Source: Lactobacillus agrestimuris (GTDB taxonomy: Bacteria; Bacillota; Bacilli; Lactobacillales; Lactobacillaceae). Taken from it: 64,000 nt of DNA. Positions 62,478-64,000 of the stretch are shown here, one piece after another. The stretch covers positions 40,323-104,322 of the forward strand of contig NZ_CALPCQ010000003.1 in assembly GCF_943193025.1 (NCBI RefSeq). The letters are read 5' to 3'. The notes under the pieces were generated by a model. It ran no database searches and had not been told where the DNA came from. It saw only the letters and a list, made by a program, of their open reading frames with translations. A program made the position numbers and the translations under genes. How positions within the stretch are numbered: the stretch's first letter is position 1; every line of letters begins with the position of its first letter.

Positions 62478-63011
62478 ATGAAAGTATTAGTAATTTTAGG
62501 TAGTACACAACGTCCAGGTACTTCAACTACTTTAGCTGAGGCTTTTATTAAAGGCGCACAAGAAGCAGGGCATGACGTTACAGTTTATGATGCCGCAAAG
62601 AATCCAATTACTCCAATGCATGTTGATGCTAATAATCGTGCAATTCCAGGAGATAAAAATACTCAATATTATCTTCGTTTATTAGAAGAAACTGATGCAG
62701 TAGTCTTTGCTACACCACTTTATTACTTTGGTATGAGCGCCCAAATGAAGGCAGCTGTTGATCGCTTTTATGAAGATGATTATGGCCTAATGGGCAACAA
62801 GTATGGAGTTTTACTTGCAACTGCTTGGGGTGATAGTTTCCGATTTGATAATTTAGTTGGTCATTATCATGCGATTCTTCATTATATGAAGTGGGTTGAT
62901 GCGGGCTACATTACAGCTCAATGGTCTGATAATGTGGATTTGTTAAAACGTCATGACTATATTGAACAAGCATATAAGCTTGGACGTCATTTAGGTGAAC
63001 CAATTAGATAA
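62478..63011 (+). CDS. NADPH-dependent FMN reductase-type oxidoreductase, copy 2
   Basis: A 177-residue duplicate of the enzyme at 58223-58762, differing in scattered residues (for example GTSTT for GSSTT) but with the same FMN loop and TPLYYFGMSAQ block. AAGGAG site 8 nt before ATG 62478, 13 nt after the beta-glucosidase stop. Co-transcribed with the esterase and glucosidase genes; could act on aglycones freed from plant glycosides (inference). Confidence 0.88.
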   Translation: MKVLVILGSTQRPGTSTTLAEAFIKGAQEAGHDVTVYDAAKNPITPMHVDANNRAIPGDKNTQYYLRLLEETDAVVFATPLYYFGMSAQMKAAVDRFYEDDYGLMGNKYGVLLATAWGDSFRFDNLVGHYHAILHYMKWVDAGYITAQWSDNVDLLKRHDYIEQAYKLGRHLGEPIR

Positions 63012-63027
63012 GATGGGAAAATAGAAA

Positions 63028-63138
63028 ATGAAAAGCCAAAAATTTGGTGATAAGATATATCTTCGTTTAGATAAGGGCGATTTTGAAATACCATACTTAT
63101 TTGTACTAAGTACTTTTTCATTGTCTTTTATCTCATAA
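63028..63138 (+). pseudogene. 5' fragment of a DUF296-like gene
   Basis: 36 codons starting MKSQKFGDKIYLRLDKGDFE, the typical beginning of DUF296/PPC-domain proteins, followed by unrelated hydrophobic sequence and a stop. The normal domain is about 130 residues, so this is a truncated relic. Confidence 0.5.
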
Positions 63139-63189
63139 AGAGGAATAATATAAATTAGTTGAACTTTTATTCATTTGTGAGGTTAAATA

Positions 63190-63894
63190 ATGAAACATTA
63201 TAAGAGATTATCAATCTATCTATTTACTATTCTATTTGGTTTAGCAATTTTTACTTTTAAGACTAGTTCTGTCAAAGCTGATGATACTGTTAAACTATAC
63301 TTGAATCACAATACCTATGTATACAACAATAAAGGGAAGCGTGTATACGGAAAAGGTAGTTATATCAAAAAAAATACGATAATTACGGCTCCAGGTAATC
63401 TTAAGAAGACTAATGCTATAAAGCGTTATTATGTAATGAAAATCGTTAATCTGCCACCTGAAAATTCAAGTAATAGACAAATTATACTTTATTGGCTTCC
63501 ATATAAAATAATAAAAGGGCAAGAATACTATAAGATTAATAAAAATAAATATATTAAATGTATTAATGTTAAAGCAATTAATACCGAACAAAATGAACTC
63601 ATTACTAACCAAGCAACAGTAGTTGTTCAAGATCCAAAGAAAATAAATCAATCACATATCTATGCTTTAAAAGAAGGGCCTAATGACAGAGCAATTAATG
63701 CTTTCACATTGCCTAAATACAAAAAACTAGTTGTAGATAATAATGTTGGATTTTCTAATACATATGCGGAAACATACCATATTAAAGGAACCAAATATTA
63801 TATCTATGCTGGCGACATTGTAAAAAGACCTAGACATCAAGTCTTAACACATCCAATAAAGACACAAATTGATGGAAAAACAATATTATATTAA
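63190..63894 (+). CDS. SLAP-domain secreted surface protein
   Basis: A 234-residue exported protein. Signal peptide of about 30 residues (basic start MKHYKRL, hydrophobic core, cleavage near SSVKADD), then a Lys/Tyr-rich region with LYLNHNTYVYNNKGKRVYGKGSYIKK, the SLAP (S-layer C-terminal, pfam03217) repeat that binds cell-wall polymers. Small size suggests a minor wall-attached protein rather than an S-layer former. GAGG site before ATG. Confidence 0.83.
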   Translation: MKHYKRLSIYLFTILFGLAIFTFKTSSVKADDTVKLYLNHNTYVYNNKGKRVYGKGSYIKKNTIITAPGNLKKTNAIKRYYVMKIVNLPPENSSNRQIILYWLPYKIIKGQEYYKINKNKYIKCINVKAINTEQNELITNQATVVVQDPKKINQSHIYALKEGPNDRAINAFTLPKYKKLVVDNNVGFSNTYAETYHIKGTKYYIYAGDIVKRPRHQVLTHPIKTQIDGKTILY

Positions 63895-63928
63895 TGAAAA
63901 AAGTCTGATAAGCCTCAAAAAGGTGTAG

Positions 63929-64000
63929 TGAGCCGTAAAAGTTAGACACTTTTACGGCTTTTACTATGTCTAAATTAAATAAAGAACAAAGACTTGAAGT
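63929..64000 (+). mobile_element. left end of an IS3-like insertion sequence (cut by window)
   Basis: Starts with TGAGCCGTAAAAGT, forms a perfect 11-bp hairpin with ACTTTTACGGC, then leads into a transposase-like frame at 63966. Solo copies of the same end occur at 1093-1136 and 53145-53189, proving a repeated mobile sequence. Confidence 0.7.
63966..64000 (+). CDS. transposase OrfA start, partial
   Basis: ATG followed by SKLNKEQRLE, the usual start of IS3/IS150-group OrfA proteins (HTH). Runs off the right edge after 11 codons; no clear ribosome binding site. Family assignment rests on these residues and the IS end only. Confidence 0.5.
   Translation, partial: MSKLNKEQRLE

Overview
The window is AT-rich, single-circular-chromosome-type Firmicute DNA and reads as a Lactobacillus of the gasseri/johnsonii group. 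Supporting signs are the tandem deoxyadenosine/deoxyguanosine kinase pair known from the L. acidophilus group, a clpL gene behind a CIRCE operator, a dltXABCD operon, a SLAP-domain surface protein, the abundance of APC amino-acid permeases, purine permeases and CPBP proteases, and AGGAGG-type ribosome binding sites almost everywhere. The species call is an inference.

Layout. 1-10.3 kb holds a partial DUF4097 lipoprotein, three paralogous NCS2 purine permeases (the first behind a guanine-type purine riboswitch, the other two with CGAAC motifs in their leaders), an esterase, a GlcU-type sugar transporter under a CRE/inverted-repeat operator, dak-dgk, and nagB with two dre operators: purine and sugar salvage. 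10.5-18.9 kb holds a fused MacB-like ABC transporter, a YdcF protein, a CPBP protease, a CPA2 Na+/H+ antiporter, a metal P-type ATPase and a CbpB-like CBS protein. 18.9-19.25 kb carries two homologous candidate small RNAs on the minus strand. 19.4-26.4 kb is the cell-envelope block: a membrane-anchored protein, a small membrane protein, dltX-A-B-C-D and a DltE-like serine hydrolase. A structured candidate RNA follows at 26.5 kb.

26.7-42.2 kb contains DUF975, a two-gene mini-operon, two CPBP proteins, an orphan PTS IIC with a DUF915 hydrolase, clpL (CIRCE), three amino-acid permeases, a class-I amidotransferase-type peptidase, YbjQ and asnA under an Asn T-box. Then come tRNA-Pro and tRNA-Arg, and purA-purB with PurBox-like sites. 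45.9-49.9 kb is the most intriguing accessory block: a stand-alone Rgg-like HTH, a 31-residue peptide gene, a 379-residue helical-repeat protein and a three-gene ABC exporter.

50-64 kb is accessory and rearranged: MgtC, a TetR-controlled redox operon, an aldo/keto reductase, three tandem Rgg-like regulators, an HxlR regulator divergent from an FMN reductase, and a partial duplication of that locus. The duplication consists of an HxlR fragment fused to an ABC ATPase fragment, then esterase, GH3 beta-glucosidase and a second FMN reductase. A SLAP protein and the start of an IS3-like element close the window. Solo copies of the same IS end lie at 1.1 kb and 53.1 kb, and several truncated genes (DUF1801, DUF296, ABC ATPase) mark recombination scars.
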